Source: Streptomyces sp. NBC_01485 (lineage in GTDB: Bacteria > Actinomycetota > Actinomycetes > Streptomycetales > Streptomycetaceae). Taken from it: 64,000 nucleotides of DNA. The DNA is taken from assembly GCF_036227125.1 (NCBI RefSeq), contig NZ_CP109435.1, forward strand, positions 6,262,001 to 6,326,000, in the 5' to 3' direction. The notes beneath the pieces were generated by a model. It was not told where the DNA came from, searched no databases, and saw only the letters and a program-made list of their open reading frames with translations. Shown one piece after another: positions 35,576-45,097 of this stretch; positions within the stretch are counted from its first letter, which is position 1, and every line of letters starts with the position of its first letter. A program made the position numbers and the translations under genes.

Positions 35576-36091
35576 TCACAGCCGCGCGCGGGTCGCTTCC
35601 AGCAGCAGTACGACCGACTCGTCGGCGACCTCCGCCACCTCGGCGTACGGGAACCAGCGCAGGTCCAGGGACTCGTCGCTGATGGCCTCCACGGCCCCCG
35701 CCGGCGCGAGCGCCGCGTACTGCACGTCGTAGTGCCAGGCGCACGGCGTGTGATGCCGGTCCAGGCGGACCGGGCCGCCGGGGAGCAGAGACAGCCCCGG
35801 GACGCCCGACTCCTCGGTCCCCTCCCGCAGGGCCGCGGCCGCCAGCGTCTCGTCGACCGGCTCGCAGTGGCCGCCCATCTGCAGCCACATGCGCAGCTTC
35901 TTGTGGAGCGTGAGCAGCACGCGCCCGTGCTCCGGGTCGATCACCAGCGCGCTCGCCGTGATGTGCCCGTCCCCGCAGGCCTTCCACATGCCGTCCGGAT
36001 GCGCCCCGAGATGCTCCAGGTAGGTCTGGCGCAGTTCTTCCTGGCCCTCGTACCCCTTCAGGACGAGGACCGTGTCGTCGTACAGGCTCAC
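35576..36091 (-). CDS. Nudix hydrolase
   Basis: 171 aa. The Nudix box is GGHCEPVDETLAAAALREGTEE (23-residue type), within the fold ALVIDPEHGRVLLTLHKKLRMW...DVQYAALAP...DLRWFPYAEV. The substrate cannot be predicted. GTG 36091 overlaps the stop of the upstream zincin gene (GTGA), indicating coupled translation. Confidence 0.88.
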   Translation of the reverse strand: MSLYDDTVLVLKGYEGQEELRQTYLEHLGAHPDGMWKACGDGHITASALVIDPEHGRVLLTLHKKLRMWLQMGGHCEPVDETLAAAALREGTEESGVPGLSLLPGGPVRLDRHHTPCAWHYDVQYAALAPAGAVEAISDESLDLRWFPYAEVAEVADESVVLLLEATRARL

Positions 36092-37548
36092 TCGGTGTCG
36101 TCGCCCTTGGAGTCGGTCCCGTCGTCGTCCTTCTTCAGGTTCGGCTTCTCGTCGAGGCCGCCGCTCGCCGCCTCGCCGAGCATCTTGTCCAGCTCGGAGA
36201 AGTCCATGTGCTCGCGGTGCACGAAGCCGTCCGGGTCGTCCAGGTCGGAGGCCGTGGGCAGCATGTCCGGGTGGGCCCACAGGGCGTCACGGCCGTCGAC
36301 CCCGCGCGCGTCCGTCAGCGAGGCCCACAGGCGGGACGCGTCGCGCAGGCGGCGCGGGCGCAGCTCCAGACCGATCAGCGTCGCGAACGTCTGCTCCGCC
36401 GGACCGCCCGTCGCGCGGCGGCGGCGCAGCGTCTCGCGCAGGGCGTCCGCGGACGTCAGGCGCGGCTTCGCAGCCGCGTGCACCACCGCGTCCACCCAGC
36501 CCTCGACGAGCGCCAGGGCCGTCTCCAGACGGGCCAGGGCGGCCTTCTGCTCCGGGGTGTCCTCCGGCTGGAACATGCCCTGCTGCAGCGCGTCCTGCAA
36601 CTGCTCCGGGTTCTGCGGGTCGAACTGACCGACCACGTCCTCCAGCTTGGCCGTGTCGACCTTGATCCCGCGCGCGTAGCCCTCGACCGCGCCGAACAGG
36701 TGCGAGCGCAGCCACGGCACGTGCGCGAACAGGCGCTGGTGGGCGGCCTCGCGCAGCGCGAGGTAGAGCCGCACCTCGTCCTTCGCCACGCCCAGGTCCT
36801 TGCCGAACGCCTCGATGTTCACCGGCAGCAGCGCGGCACGCCCGGCCGGGCCGAGCGGCAGGCCGATGTCGGTCGAACCGACGACCTCGCCCGCGAGCAC
36901 GCCCACGGCCTGCCCGATCTGCGAGCCGAACATCGCGCCGCCCATGGAGCGCATCATGCCGATCAGCGGGCCGGCCATGGCCTGCATCTCCTCCGGCAGG
37001 ACGTCGCCCATGGCCGCGCCGACGCGCTCGGCGACCGGGTCGACGAGCTCCTTCCACGCGGGCAGGGTCGCCTCGACCCACTCCGCGCGGGACCACGCCA
37101 CCGCCGAGCCGGCACCGGACGGCAGGGACGTCGCGTCGTCCAGCCACAGGTCGGCCAGGCGGACGGCGTCCTCGACCGCGGTGCGCTCGGTGGGGCCGAC
37201 GCTCGCGTCCTTCGTGCCGTCGGAGGTGCCCTGGGAGACCGTCTGGCGGGCGATCTGCTTGGCCATGTCCCAGTTCACCGGGCCGCCCTCGTAGGAGAGC
37301 ATCTGGCCCAGTTGCTGGAACGCGGCCCCCAGGTCGTTGGGGTTCAGCGAGCCGAACATCGCGGCGAGCGGATTGTCGGCACCCGGACCGCCCGGGCCGC
37401 CGAATCCTCCGGCACCGGGCAGCCCGCCGAAACCGAACGGGCTGGCCGGTCCCTGACCACCGCCGCTCTGCGGGTCCTTCTTCTTGCCCTCGTCGCCGTC
37501 TTCCGGCTCCTCCGGCGAAAGGCCGAATCCGAATGGGGTGTCACTCAC
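36088..37548 (-). CDS. Zincin-like metallohydrolase (DUF2342/zincin_2 family)
   Basis: 486 aa. The N-terminal ~100 residues are Gly/Pro/Phe-rich (FGFGGLPGAGGFGGPGGPG). The core has MFGSQIGQAVGVLAGEVVGSTDIG, LPLGPAGRAALLPVN, a REAAHQRLFAHVPWL helix and EGWVDAVV, as in the actinobacterial putative zinc-dependent hydrolases often annotated near F420 genes. A canonical HExxH is not visible, so activity is unproved. GTG 37548 is preceded by GAGGAA; the longer open frame to 37848 runs into the divergent gene and is not used. Confidence 0.8.
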   Translation of the reverse strand: MSDTPFGFGLSPEEPEDGDEGKKKDPQSGGGQGPASPFGFGGLPGAGGFGGPGGPGADNPLAAMFGSLNPNDLGAAFQQLGQMLSYEGGPVNWDMAKQIARQTVSQGTSDGTKDASVGPTERTAVEDAVRLADLWLDDATSLPSGAGSAVAWSRAEWVEATLPAWKELVDPVAERVGAAMGDVLPEEMQAMAGPLIGMMRSMGGAMFGSQIGQAVGVLAGEVVGSTDIGLPLGPAGRAALLPVNIEAFGKDLGVAKDEVRLYLALREAAHQRLFAHVPWLRSHLFGAVEGYARGIKVDTAKLEDVVGQFDPQNPEQLQDALQQGMFQPEDTPEQKAALARLETALALVEGWVDAVVHAAAKPRLTSADALRETLRRRRATGGPAEQTFATLIGLELRPRRLRDASRLWASLTDARGVDGRDALWAHPDMLPTASDLDDPDGFVHREHMDFSELDKMLGEAASGGLDEKPNLKKDDDGTDSKGDDTE

Positions 37549-37739
37549 GGGGTTCCTCGGCTGGTAAGGCCACCGGTTATCGGCCGGCGGCGACTGCCCT
37601 GCAACACCACCCAGCGTAGACACCCCGGCTCGATCGGGCCTCGGTGCTTCGCCGAGTCCTGGCCTGCGGCAGGATGGATGCCACTGGTACGTACGCGTCA
37701 CTCGCGCCCGTATGCCAAGACAACCGCTGGAGACACCTG

Positions 37740-38849
37740 GTGAGTTCCCCAGATCCGCAGGTTCGCGCAGCGCGAAACCAATCAACCCCGGGCGGCGGGC
37801 GCGGGCCCGTAGTCGCCGTGACCGGCGCCGCCACCGGGGTCGGCGCACTGCTCACCGAGCGGCTCGCCGCGTCCGAGGAGGTCAAGCAGGTCGTCGCCAT
37901 CGACGAGCGGCGGGGAGAGTGCGACGCGGCGCAGTGGCACATCCTCGACGTCCGCGACCCGGCGATCGCCGAGAAGCTGCGCGGGGCGGACGTCGTGGTC
38001 CACCTCGCGCTCGACCTCGACCTGGGGAGTGAGGCCGCCGCCCGGACGGCCTACAACGTGCGCGGTACGCAGACCGTGCTGACGGCCGCCGCGGCGGCCG
38101 GGGTGCACCGCGTCGTGCTGTGCACCTCCGCGATGGTCTACGGAGCACTGGAGGACAACGAGCTGCCGCTCGCGGAGGACGCCGAGCTGCGGGCGACGGC
38201 GGAGGCGACCGGCGTCGGCGACCTCCTGGAAATCGAACGGCTCGCCCGGCGTGCGCCCCGGGCGCATCCGGGGCTCAACGTCACCGTGGTGCGGCCCGCC
38301 GTGCTGGTCGGAGGCACGGACACGGCGCTGACGCGGTACTTCGAGTCGCCGCGGCTGCTGGTCGTCGCCGGGTCGCGGCCGGCCTGGCAGTTCTGCCACG
38401 TCGAGGACCTGGTGAGCGCTCTGGAGTACGCCGTCCTGGAGAAGGTCGACGGGGAGCTGGCCGTCGGCTGCGACGGGTGGCTGGAGCAGGAGGAGGTCGA
38501 GGAGCTCAGCGGGATCCGGCGGATGGAGCTGCCGTCGGCGGTCGCGCTGGGCGCCGCCGCGCGGTTGCACCGGATCGGGCTGACGCCGTCTCCGGCGGGC
38601 GATCTGGCGTACACGATGTACCCCTGGGTGGTGAGCGGGAGCCGGCTGCACGACGCGGGGTGGCGGCCGCAGTGGACCAACGAGGAGGTCCTTGCGGAGC
38701 TGCTGGCGGAGGTGTCCGGGCGGCACACGGTCGTCGGGCGGCGGCTGGGGCGGAAGGACGCGACGGCTGCGGGCGCGGCGGGCGCGACGGTCGCTCTGCT
38801 GGGTGCGGCGGCCGTGGTGCGGCGGGCTCGGAAGGCTCGGCGGCGGTGA
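37740..38849 (+). CDS. Atypical NAD-dependent epimerase/SDR with C-terminal hydrophobic tail
   Basis: 369 aa. The N-terminal Rossmann loop VTGAATGVGALL and DVVVHLALDLD identify an extended SDR. The catalytic position reads MVYGALEDNE, so the Lys of YxxxK is missing and dehydrogenase/epimerase chemistry is doubtful. The end carries a short hydrophobic Ala/Gly helix (GATVALLGAAAVV) and an Arg-rich tail, possibly a membrane anchor. GTG 37740 follows GGAG about 10 nt upstream. It is divergent from the zincin gene across a 191-bp gap. Confidence 0.75.
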   Translation: MSSPDPQVRAARNQSTPGGGRGPVVAVTGAATGVGALLTERLAASEEVKQVVAIDERRGECDAAQWHILDVRDPAIAEKLRGADVVVHLALDLDLGSEAAARTAYNVRGTQTVLTAAAAAGVHRVVLCTSAMVYGALEDNELPLAEDAELRATAEATGVGDLLEIERLARRAPRAHPGLNVTVVRPAVLVGGTDTALTRYFESPRLLVVAGSRPAWQFCHVEDLVSALEYAVLEKVDGELAVGCDGWLEQEEVEELSGIRRMELPSAVALGAAARLHRIGLTPSPAGDLAYTMYPWVVSGSRLHDAGWRPQWTNEEVLAELLAEVSGRHTVVGRRLGRKDATAAGAAGATVALLGAAAVVRRARKARRR

Positions 38850-38921
38850 GTGTCGTCCTGGTGCGGGTGGTGGGGGCGGACGAGATGCTTTTTCGCCCCC
38901 GCCGCCCCTACCCGTCCCACC

Positions 38922-38993
38922 CCTGGGGGCTGCCGCCCCCGGACCCCCGCTTCGGCTCCTGAAGGGCCTCGTCCTCACGCGCCGGACGGGCTG
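38922..38993. repeat. Dispersed intergenic repeat, copy 1
   Basis: A ~72-bp GC-rich element with a small hairpin (GGGGGC TGCC GCCCCC) and the end CGCCGGACGGGCTG. A second copy, about 85% identical by eye, lies at 47106-47178. Confidence 0.75.
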
Positions 38994-39051
38994 AAAGACA
39001 GAAACCTGACCGGCGCTGTGAATGGTTTCGGGGGTGCGGCACGATGGGGGT

Positions 39052-39510
39052 ATGGCAGCCATCGACGAGCATCCCGGCGAGCGGGCGGCGCGGGATCCCA
39101 TCAAGCTGATCGGCGTGCGTGACACCGCGCTCTCCCTGGACGAGGTCTTCAAGGCCGTCGGGGACGACGCGGCCGGCGGGACGGCGCTGTTCGTGGGCAC
39201 CGTGCGCAACCACGACGGGGGCGCCGACGTCGACGCGCTCGGGTACTCCTGCCATCCCAGTGCCGAGGCGGAGATGCGGCGGATCGCGGAGAAGGTCGCC
39301 GCCGAGTACCCGGTGCGGGCGCTGGCCGCGGTGCACCGGGTCGGAGACCTCAGGGTCGGTGACCTCGCCGTCGTCGTCGCCGTGTCCTGTCCGCACCGCG
39401 GGGAGGCCTTCGAGGCCTGCCGGAAGCTGATCGACGACCTCAAGCACGAAGTGCCCATCTGGAAGCACCAGAGTTTCTCGGACGGCACAGATGAATGGGT
39501 CGGCGCTTAG
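39052..39510 (+). CDS. moaE: Molybdopterin synthase catalytic subunit MoaE
   Basis: 152 aa. FVGTVRNHDGG, the HPSAEAEMRRIAEKVAAEYPV helix, AAVHRVGDLRVGD and the active-site signature VPIWKHQ identify MoaE, which with thiocarboxylated MoaD inserts sulfur into precursor Z. MoeZ, encoded far upstream at 6677, would supply the sulfur to MoaD. CACGAT (39040-39045) ends six bases before ATG 39052, consistent with a leaderless transcript. Confidence 0.93.
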   Translation: MAAIDEHPGERAARDPIKLIGVRDTALSLDEVFKAVGDDAAGGTALFVGTVRNHDGGADVDALGYSCHPSAEAEMRRIAEKVAAEYPVRALAAVHRVGDLRVGDLAVVVAVSCPHRGEAFEACRKLIDDLKHEVPIWKHQSFSDGTDEWVGA

Positions 39511-39717
39511 CGCCGTCGTTGAGGGGTGGTGGTCGGGCGACGGGAGGGCGGGTCGGGGCCTGCTGAGCCCGCCACGCCCCGCCTGAGCCCGCCCCGCCAC
39601 GCCCTGCGACCACCCGTCCGGTTGCGTAACCGGCCCCCTGCCGTGAGCGTTGTCAGTGTGGATGGTTAATCTGCTGATCAGTCAGTTGTGGTGGTTCGTA
39701 GGGGTTGGGAGGTCGGC

Positions 39718-39882
39718 ATGGCGGCGCTCGCCTGGTTGTTGATTCCGCTTGTCGCCGCGATCGGCGCCGGTGTGTGGGGCGGTTGGGCCAACCGGACCCG
39801 CAAGTCCCGCAGCGACGGCCCCGAGCTGGACGGATACGCCCGCTTCCGGGCGGCCATGGAGAAGCCCCACTCGCGTACGTGA
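39718..39882 (+). CDS. Small single-pass membrane protein (54 aa)
   Basis: 54 aa with one hydrophobic helix (ALAWLLIPLVAAIGAGVWGGW) and a basic C-terminal tail ending in FRAAMEKPHSRT. GGGAGG 5 nt upstream fixes ATG 39718. It precedes the PDZ-protease gene on the same strand. Function unknown. Confidence 0.75.
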   Translation: MAALAWLLIPLVAAIGAGVWGGWANRTRKSRSDGPELDGYARFRAAMEKPHSRT

Positions 39883-39936
39883 CCCGGTCGGCAGCCCTGA
39901 CGGTGCGCCGACAGAAGCGTCACGTACTGTCGAGAC

Positions 39937-41031
39937 ATGCCACGCCGCACCGCGACGATGCTCGCCTCCACCCTGATGCTGATCGCGCTCCTGTGCGCGG
40001 GAGTACTCATCCCCGTGCCGTACGCGGAGATGTCCCCGGGGCCGACGGTGAACACGCTCGGCGACCACGACGGCGAGCCCGTGCTGCAGATCGCCGGGCG
40101 CAAGACCTACGCGACCAGCGGCCACCTGAACATGACGACCGTGCGGGTCACCAGCGCCGACTACCGGATGAACCTCGTCGAGGCCGTCTACGGATGGCTC
40201 GCGCACGACAACAAGGTCGTGCCGCACGACACGCTGTACCCGGACGGCAAGACCGAGGAGCAGTCCACCCAGGAGAACGCCGAGGAGTTCAGCCAGTCCC
40301 AGGAGAGCGCCAAGGTCGCCGCCCTGAAGGAGCTGGACATCCCGGTGACGTCCCTGGTGATCGTCTCGACCGTCGTGAAGGGGTCCCCGGCGGAGGGCCG
40401 GCTGCACGCCGGTGACGTGATCAAGGCCGTGGACGGCACCGCGGTGAAGGAGCCGGGCGACGTCGCGAAGCTGGTGACCAAGCACCAGGCGGGGGAGAAA
40501 GTCGTCTTCCGCATCATCCCGGCGAAGGAGCAGGCGGCCGCCGAGAAGGCGCACAGGACGGCGACCAAGACCCAGGACGTCACCATCACCACCGCGACCT
40601 CCGCCGACACCGGTACGAAGCGGGCCATCGTCGGGATCTCGGCCGGGACCGACCACACGTACCCGTTCACCATCGACATCAAGCTCGCCGACGTCGGCGG
40701 GCCCAGCGCCGGTCTGATGTTCTCGCTGGGCATCTACGACAAGCTCACCCCGGGCAATCTCACCGGCGGCAAGTTCGTCGCCGGCACCGGGACCATCGAC
40801 GACGCCGGCAAGGTCGGGCCGATCGGCGGCATCGAGCTGAAGACCGTCGGCGCGCGCAGTCAGGGCGCCCAGTACTTCCTGACGCCCGCGGACAACTGCG
40901 CCGCCGCCGCCAAGGACACCCCCTCGGGGCTCAGGCTCGTCAAGGTGAACACCATCGACGACGCCCTCACGGCCCTCAAGGACATCCGCAGCGGCGACAC
41001 CGCCGACCTGCCCAAGTGCACGGCCAAGTAG
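39937..41031 (+). CDS. Membrane-anchored PDZ-Lon-like (S16) serine protease
   Basis: 364 aa. One N-terminal membrane helix, then a PDZ domain (VVKGSPAEGRLHAGDVIKAV) and a Lon-type protease domain without an ATPase. The Ser-Lys dyad is in GGPSAGLMFSLG and IGGIELKTVGA. It is probably an extracytoplasmic protease cleaving misfolded or signalling proteins. TACTGT (39925-39930) ends six bases before ATG 39937 with no ribosome binding site. Confidence 0.9.
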   Translation: MPRRTATMLASTLMLIALLCAGVLIPVPYAEMSPGPTVNTLGDHDGEPVLQIAGRKTYATSGHLNMTTVRVTSADYRMNLVEAVYGWLAHDNKVVPHDTLYPDGKTEEQSTQENAEEFSQSQESAKVAALKELDIPVTSLVIVSTVVKGSPAEGRLHAGDVIKAVDGTAVKEPGDVAKLVTKHQAGEKVVFRIIPAKEQAAAEKAHRTATKTQDVTITTATSADTGTKRAIVGISAGTDHTYPFTIDIKLADVGGPSAGLMFSLGIYDKLTPGNLTGGKFVAGTGTIDDAGKVGPIGGIELKTVGARSQGAQYFLTPADNCAAAAKDTPSGLRLVKVNTIDDALTALKDIRSGDTADLPKCTAK

Positions 41032-41055
41032 AAGCAGCCGCGTAGTCCCGGAGAG

Positions 41056-41598
41056 CTACTCCGCGAACGTCACCGACAGCGCCTCCGCCAGGCCCGGTAC
41101 CAGGCCCGCGCCCGTGAGGACCTCCGTCGGCGCGTCCTTCTCGCGCAGGCGCAGGGCCGAGTCGCGGGTGCCGTCGCGCAGGACGCCGACCGTCATCCGC
41201 ACCTCCTGACGGTCGGGATGGGCCGCGACCCACTTCGTGAGCTTCGCCCCGCTCAGGCCCTGCGGGACCTGGGCCTCGGCGGACGGCGGCAGCATCAGAC
41301 GCTCCACGGTGAGCGCGCAGCCGACCACCGCGTCGGGCCACGCGATCGTGGCGAGGAACTCGTCGAGCGGCTTGTCCGTTGGCACTTCGTCCTGCTCGAT
41401 CGGGGTGAGACCGGTGGTCTCGGGCTCGTCCTGAAGGCCGAGCTGGGCGGCGAGCGACGGTTCCTGGGATCGCAGCCGAGCGGTGTCTACGAGGGCGAAA
41501 AGGCGGGCGGGCTGGTCCCAGCCGAGGCCGGAGGCGTACTCGTCGATCTCGAGTACGGCCCGGGTGAGCGGGCTCGCCGCCATGGGAGTGTTGGACAT
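41056..41598 (-). CDS. PPA1309-family conserved actinobacterial protein
   Basis: 180 aa, matching the PPA1309-type family: LTRAVLEIDEYASGLGWDQPARLFALVDT at the start, LATIAWPDAVVGCAL in the middle and LREKDAPTEVLTG near the end. Function unknown; no catalytic motif seen. ATG 41598 has AGAGAGG upstream. Divergent from the UPF0182 gene. Confidence 0.85.
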   Translation of the reverse strand: MSNTPMAASPLTRAVLEIDEYASGLGWDQPARLFALVDTARLRSQEPSLAAQLGLQDEPETTGLTPIEQDEVPTDKPLDEFLATIAWPDAVVGCALTVERLMLPPSAEAQVPQGLSGAKLTKWVAAHPDRQEVRMTVGVLRDGTRDSALRLREKDAPTEVLTGAGLVPGLAEALSVTFAE

Positions 41599-41750
41599 GG
41601 TCACAATCCTCTCTCGTTCCTCGCCGGAATCGGGAACCGAGTAAACCGTGAGTAAGTTGCATAGGTGTGGGCCCGCGATCACGGGGGGCCACGAACGGTC
41701 CACGAACACGCGGGCCTGACGGATCAACAGCGACTTTCGAGGTGCGCACC

Positions 41751-44700
41751 TTGGCTTTCCAGATGCCGGACCGCGGCGGAGGCCCCACGGGGCCGCGGAT
41801 CAGAGTGGGCCGCCCGTCCCGGCGCGTCCGCACCCTGCTCATGACGCTGGGCGTCCTTGCCGTACTCGGCATGGCGTTCACCATGTTCGCCGGGTTCTGG
41901 ACGGACTGGCTCTGGTACCGCTCCGTGAAGTACTCGTCGGTCTTCACCACCACGCTGTGGACCAAGATCGGGCTGTTCTTCGTCTTCGGTCTGCTGATGG
42001 CCCTCGCGGTCGGCTTCAACATCTGGCTGGCCCACCGGCTGCGGCCGCCGCTGAGCGCGATGTCCGTCGAGCAGCAGAGCCTCGACCGCTACCGCATGGG
42101 CATCGCGCCGTACAAGACGTGGCTGCTGCTCGGCATCACCGCCCTGGTCGGCCTCGTCGCCGGCGCCTCGGCGGCGGGCCAGTGGCGGACGTGGCTGATG
42201 TGGGTCAACGGTGTGTCCTTCGGCCAGAAGGACCCGCAGTTCCACCTCGACGTGTCCTTCTTCGCCTTCGACCTGCCCTGGTACCGGTTCCTGCTCGGCT
42301 TCGGCTTCGCCGCCACGATCCTCTCCCTGATCGCCGCCGCGCTCACCCACTACCTGTACGGCGGGCTGCGGGTCACCAGCCCGGGTGCGCGCGCCACCGC
42401 CGCGGCCACCGGCCACCTCTCGGTGCTGCTGGGCGTCTTCGTCGCGCTGAAGGCGGTCGCCTACTGGCTCGACCGCTACGGCCTGGCGGTGAAGTCCAGC
42501 GACTTCAAGGCGACGGACAACTGGACGGGCCTGCGGTACGTCGACGCCAACGCCTACCTGCCGGCCAAGACGATCCTGTTCTGCATCGCCGTCATCTGCG
42601 CGCTGCTGTTCTTCGCCACCCTGTGGCGGCGCACCTGGCAGCTGCCCGTGATCGGCTTCGGCCTGATGGTGCTCTCGGCGATCCTCATCGGCGGGCTGTA
42701 CCCGGCGATCGTCCAGAAGTTCCAGGTCCAGCCGAACGAGCAGGCCAAGGAAGCCCCGTACGTCGAGAAGAACCTCAAGGCGACGCGCGAGGCGTACGGC
42801 ATCGCCGGCGCGCAGGTCACCGAGTACTCGGGCACGAGCACCACCAAGGACAAGGCGACGCTGCGCGACGACGTCGACGCCACCGCGAGCATCCGCGTCC
42901 TGGACCCCAACATCGTCTCCCCGACCTTCCAGCAGCTCCAGCAGATGCGGAAGTACTACGCGTTCCCGACCAACCTGGACGTGGACCGCTACAACGTGAA
43001 GGGCACCGACGAGGACACGGTCATCGGTCTGCGCGAGCTGAACCTCGCGGGCGTGGACAAGCAGAACTGGATCAACAACCACTTCCGCTACACCCACGGC
43101 TACGGCGTGGTCGCCGCCAAGGGCACCACCTCAGACGCCGAGGGCCGTCCGGTCTTCACCGAGTCCAACCTGCCCTCCGTGGGCGACCTCGGCACGTACG
43201 AGCAGCGGGTCTACTACGGGGAGAAGACGACCACGTACTCGATCGTCGGCGGTCCCCAGAAGGAGATCGACTACTCCGACGACGCGGGGGAGAAGACCAC
43301 CAGCTACACCGGCAAGAGCGGGATCAACCTCGCCAACCCGGTCAACCGGGCCGCGTACGCGGTGGCGTTCGGCGAGCCGCAGATCCTGTACTCCGGGGCC
43401 ATCGGCGACGGTTCGCGGATCCTGTACAACCGCACGCCCAAGGAGCGCGTCGAGGCGGTCGCCCCGTGGCTGACCATCGACGGTGACGCCTACCCGGCCG
43501 TGGTCGACCACAAGATCCAGTGGATCGTCGACGCGTACACGACGACGAACGGATACCCGTACGCCTCCCGTACGACCCTCGGCGACACGACGGCCGACTC
43601 GCTGACGGCGACCAACGACAACCGTGCGGTGGTGGCCCAGCAGAACCAGGTCAACTACATCCGCAACTCGGTGAAGGCGACCGTCGACGCGTACACGGGC
43701 GACGTCAAGCTCTACCAGTGGGACACGAAGGACCCGGTCCTGAAGACCTGGATGAAGGCGTTCCCCGGCACGGTGAAGGCCAAGTCGTCCATCTCGGGCT
43801 CGCTGATGGCCCATCTCCGGTACCCGCAGGACCTGTTCAAGGTCCAGCGCGAACTGCTCACCCGCTACCACGTGAAGGACGCGACGACGTTCCTCAGCGG
43901 CAGCGAGGTGTGGCAGGTGCCGGACGACCCGTCCAACAAGTCGGGTGACGCGGTGCCGCCGTACTACCTGAGTATGAAGATGCCCGACCAGAAGGCGCAG
44001 GCGTTCTCGCTGACGACGACGTTCACGCCCAACGGCCGGGACAACCTCAGCGCGTTCATGGCGGTCGACTCCGAGGCGGGCACGCCCGACTACGGCAAGA
44101 TCAGAGTGCTGAAACTGCCGACGAGCACGACCGTCGACGGACCCAAACAGGTCCAGAGCCAGTTCAACTCCGAACAGGACATCGCCGAGTCCATCAGGCT
44201 CCTGAAGGGCGGCGACTCCGACATCGAGTACGGCAACCTGCTGACGGTGCCGCTCGACGGGGGACTGCTCTACGTGGAGCCGGTCTATGTGCGCGGTGGC
44301 GGGCTCAAGTACCCGCTGCTGAAGAAGGTGTTGGTGACCTACGGCGGCAACACCGCCTTCGAGGACACCCTGGACGAGGCTCTCAACAAGGTCTTCGGCG
44401 CGGAGAGTACGACCCCGCCGCCGGCGGACGAGGGCGAAGGCACCACCCCACCGCCGACGTCGAGCAACCCGACGGTCCGGGAGGCGCTGGCCGACGCCCA
44501 GAAGGCCTTCGAGGCCGGCCAGGAGGCTCTGAAGAAGCCCGACTGGGACGCGTACGCCAAGGCGCAGAAGGATCTCGAAGCCGCGCTGAAGCGGGCCGAG
44601 GACGCGCAGGCCAAGGCAGACAAGGGCGTCAAGGCCAGCAGCACGCCGAGCCCGAGCAGTTCGGCGAGTCCGAGCGGCGGGTCCGGGAGCAGCCCTGGCA

Positions 44701-44768
44701 GCGGCTCCACAAGTGCCCCTGGCGGTAAGGCCAGTGGCAGTCCGAGTCCCAGTCCAAGCAGCGGCTGA
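41751..44768 (+). CDS. UPF0182 family large membrane protein
   Basis: 1005 aa. Seven membrane helices in the first ~330 residues are followed by a ~560-residue extracytoplasmic domain (IRVLDPNIVSPTFQQLQQ, GYGVVAAKGT, YVEPVYVRGG) and a low-complexity Pro/Ser/Thr tail. This is the architecture of actinobacterial UPF0182 proteins, whose function is unknown. I chose TTG 41751 (product MAFQMPDRG...) because GAGG lies 8 nt upstream; ATG 41763 is the alternative and lacks a ribosome binding site. tRNA-fMet follows 40 bp after the stop. Confidence 0.85.
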   Translation: MAFQMPDRGGGPTGPRIRVGRPSRRVRTLLMTLGVLAVLGMAFTMFAGFWTDWLWYRSVKYSSVFTTTLWTKIGLFFVFGLLMALAVGFNIWLAHRLRPPLSAMSVEQQSLDRYRMGIAPYKTWLLLGITALVGLVAGASAAGQWRTWLMWVNGVSFGQKDPQFHLDVSFFAFDLPWYRFLLGFGFAATILSLIAAALTHYLYGGLRVTSPGARATAAATGHLSVLLGVFVALKAVAYWLDRYGLAVKSSDFKATDNWTGLRYVDANAYLPAKTILFCIAVICALLFFATLWRRTWQLPVIGFGLMVLSAILIGGLYPAIVQKFQVQPNEQAKEAPYVEKNLKATREAYGIAGAQVTEYSGTSTTKDKATLRDDVDATASIRVLDPNIVSPTFQQLQQMRKYYAFPTNLDVDRYNVKGTDEDTVIGLRELNLAGVDKQNWINNHFRYTHGYGVVAAKGTTSDAEGRPVFTESNLPSVGDLGTYEQRVYYGEKTTTYSIVGGPQKEIDYSDDAGEKTTSYTGKSGINLANPVNRAAYAVAFGEPQILYSGAIGDGSRILYNRTPKERVEAVAPWLTIDGDAYPAVVDHKIQWIVDAYTTTNGYPYASRTTLGDTTADSLTATNDNRAVVAQQNQVNYIRNSVKATVDAYTGDVKLYQWDTKDPVLKTWMKAFPGTVKAKSSISGSLMAHLRYPQDLFKVQRELLTRYHVKDATTFLSGSEVWQVPDDPSNKSGDAVPPYYLSMKMPDQKAQAFSLTTTFTPNGRDNLSAFMAVDSEAGTPDYGKIRVLKLPTSTTVDGPKQVQSQFNSEQDIAESIRLLKGGDSDIEYGNLLTVPLDGGLLYVEPVYVRGGGLKYPLLKKVLVTYGGNTAFEDTLDEALNKVFGAESTTPPPADEGEGTTPPPTSSNPTVREALADAQKAFEAGQEALKKPDWDAYAKAQKDLEAALKRAEDAQAKADKGVKASSTPSPSSSASPSGGSGSSPGSGSTSAPGGKASGSPSPSPSSG

Positions 44769-44808
44769 TCATGTTCGCCCCGCGTCGTGGTACGGTAGTG
44801 GAACACGA

Positions 44809-44882
44809 CGCGGGGTGGAGCAGCTCGGTAGCTCGCTGGGCTCATAACCCAGAGGTCGCAGGTTCAAATCCTGTCCCCGCTA
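44809..44882 (+). tRNA. tRNA-fMet(CAT), initiator, copy 1
   Basis: 74 nt, anticodon CAT in loop CTCATAA. Initiator marks are the unpaired first position of the acceptor stem (C1 opposite T72) and three consecutive G-C pairs in the anticodon stem (GGG/CCC). The T-loop is TTCAAAT. CCA is not encoded. Identical to the copy at 47436. Confidence 0.97.
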
Positions 44883-44888
44883 CTGAAA

Positions 44889-44926
44889 ACGAAGGCCCGG
44901 ATCCGGAAACGGATCCGGGCCTTCGT
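44889..44926 (+). terminator. Terminator after tRNA-fMet copy 1
   Basis: A 17-bp perfect stem (44889-44905 with 44910-44926) capped by a GAAA tetraloop, 7 nt after the tRNA end; no T-tract. Confidence 0.85.
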
Positions 44927-45097
44927 GATGTGCGAACGCATGTGCCGACGAGAGTGATGCCCGCGCCGCTGTGGGGAGTTGGGCTATCTGTGTTTGACTT
45001 GTCTCTCTGTGGGCATGTCGACAAAACGCTGAAGTGACCTTACGGGCCGCGGTATACCAGGTGTACCCGGGTTGCGGGTGGTGCGACGATGGACGTT

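Noticed and set aside
37549..37848. N-terminal extension of the zincin-like gene
   Set aside because: It would overlap the start of the divergent SDR gene; GTG 37548 has a good ribosome binding site and the known Gly/Phe-rich N-terminus follows.
41667..41750. Upstream extension of the UPF0182 protein to the first in-frame ATG
   Set aside because: The added residues are Arg/Gly-rich and unlike the family, and TTG 41751 has a properly spaced ribosome binding site.
44842..45024. Short minus-strand ORF across tRNA-fMet copy 1
   Set aside because: It overlaps the tRNA and its terminator, so the open frame is incidental.
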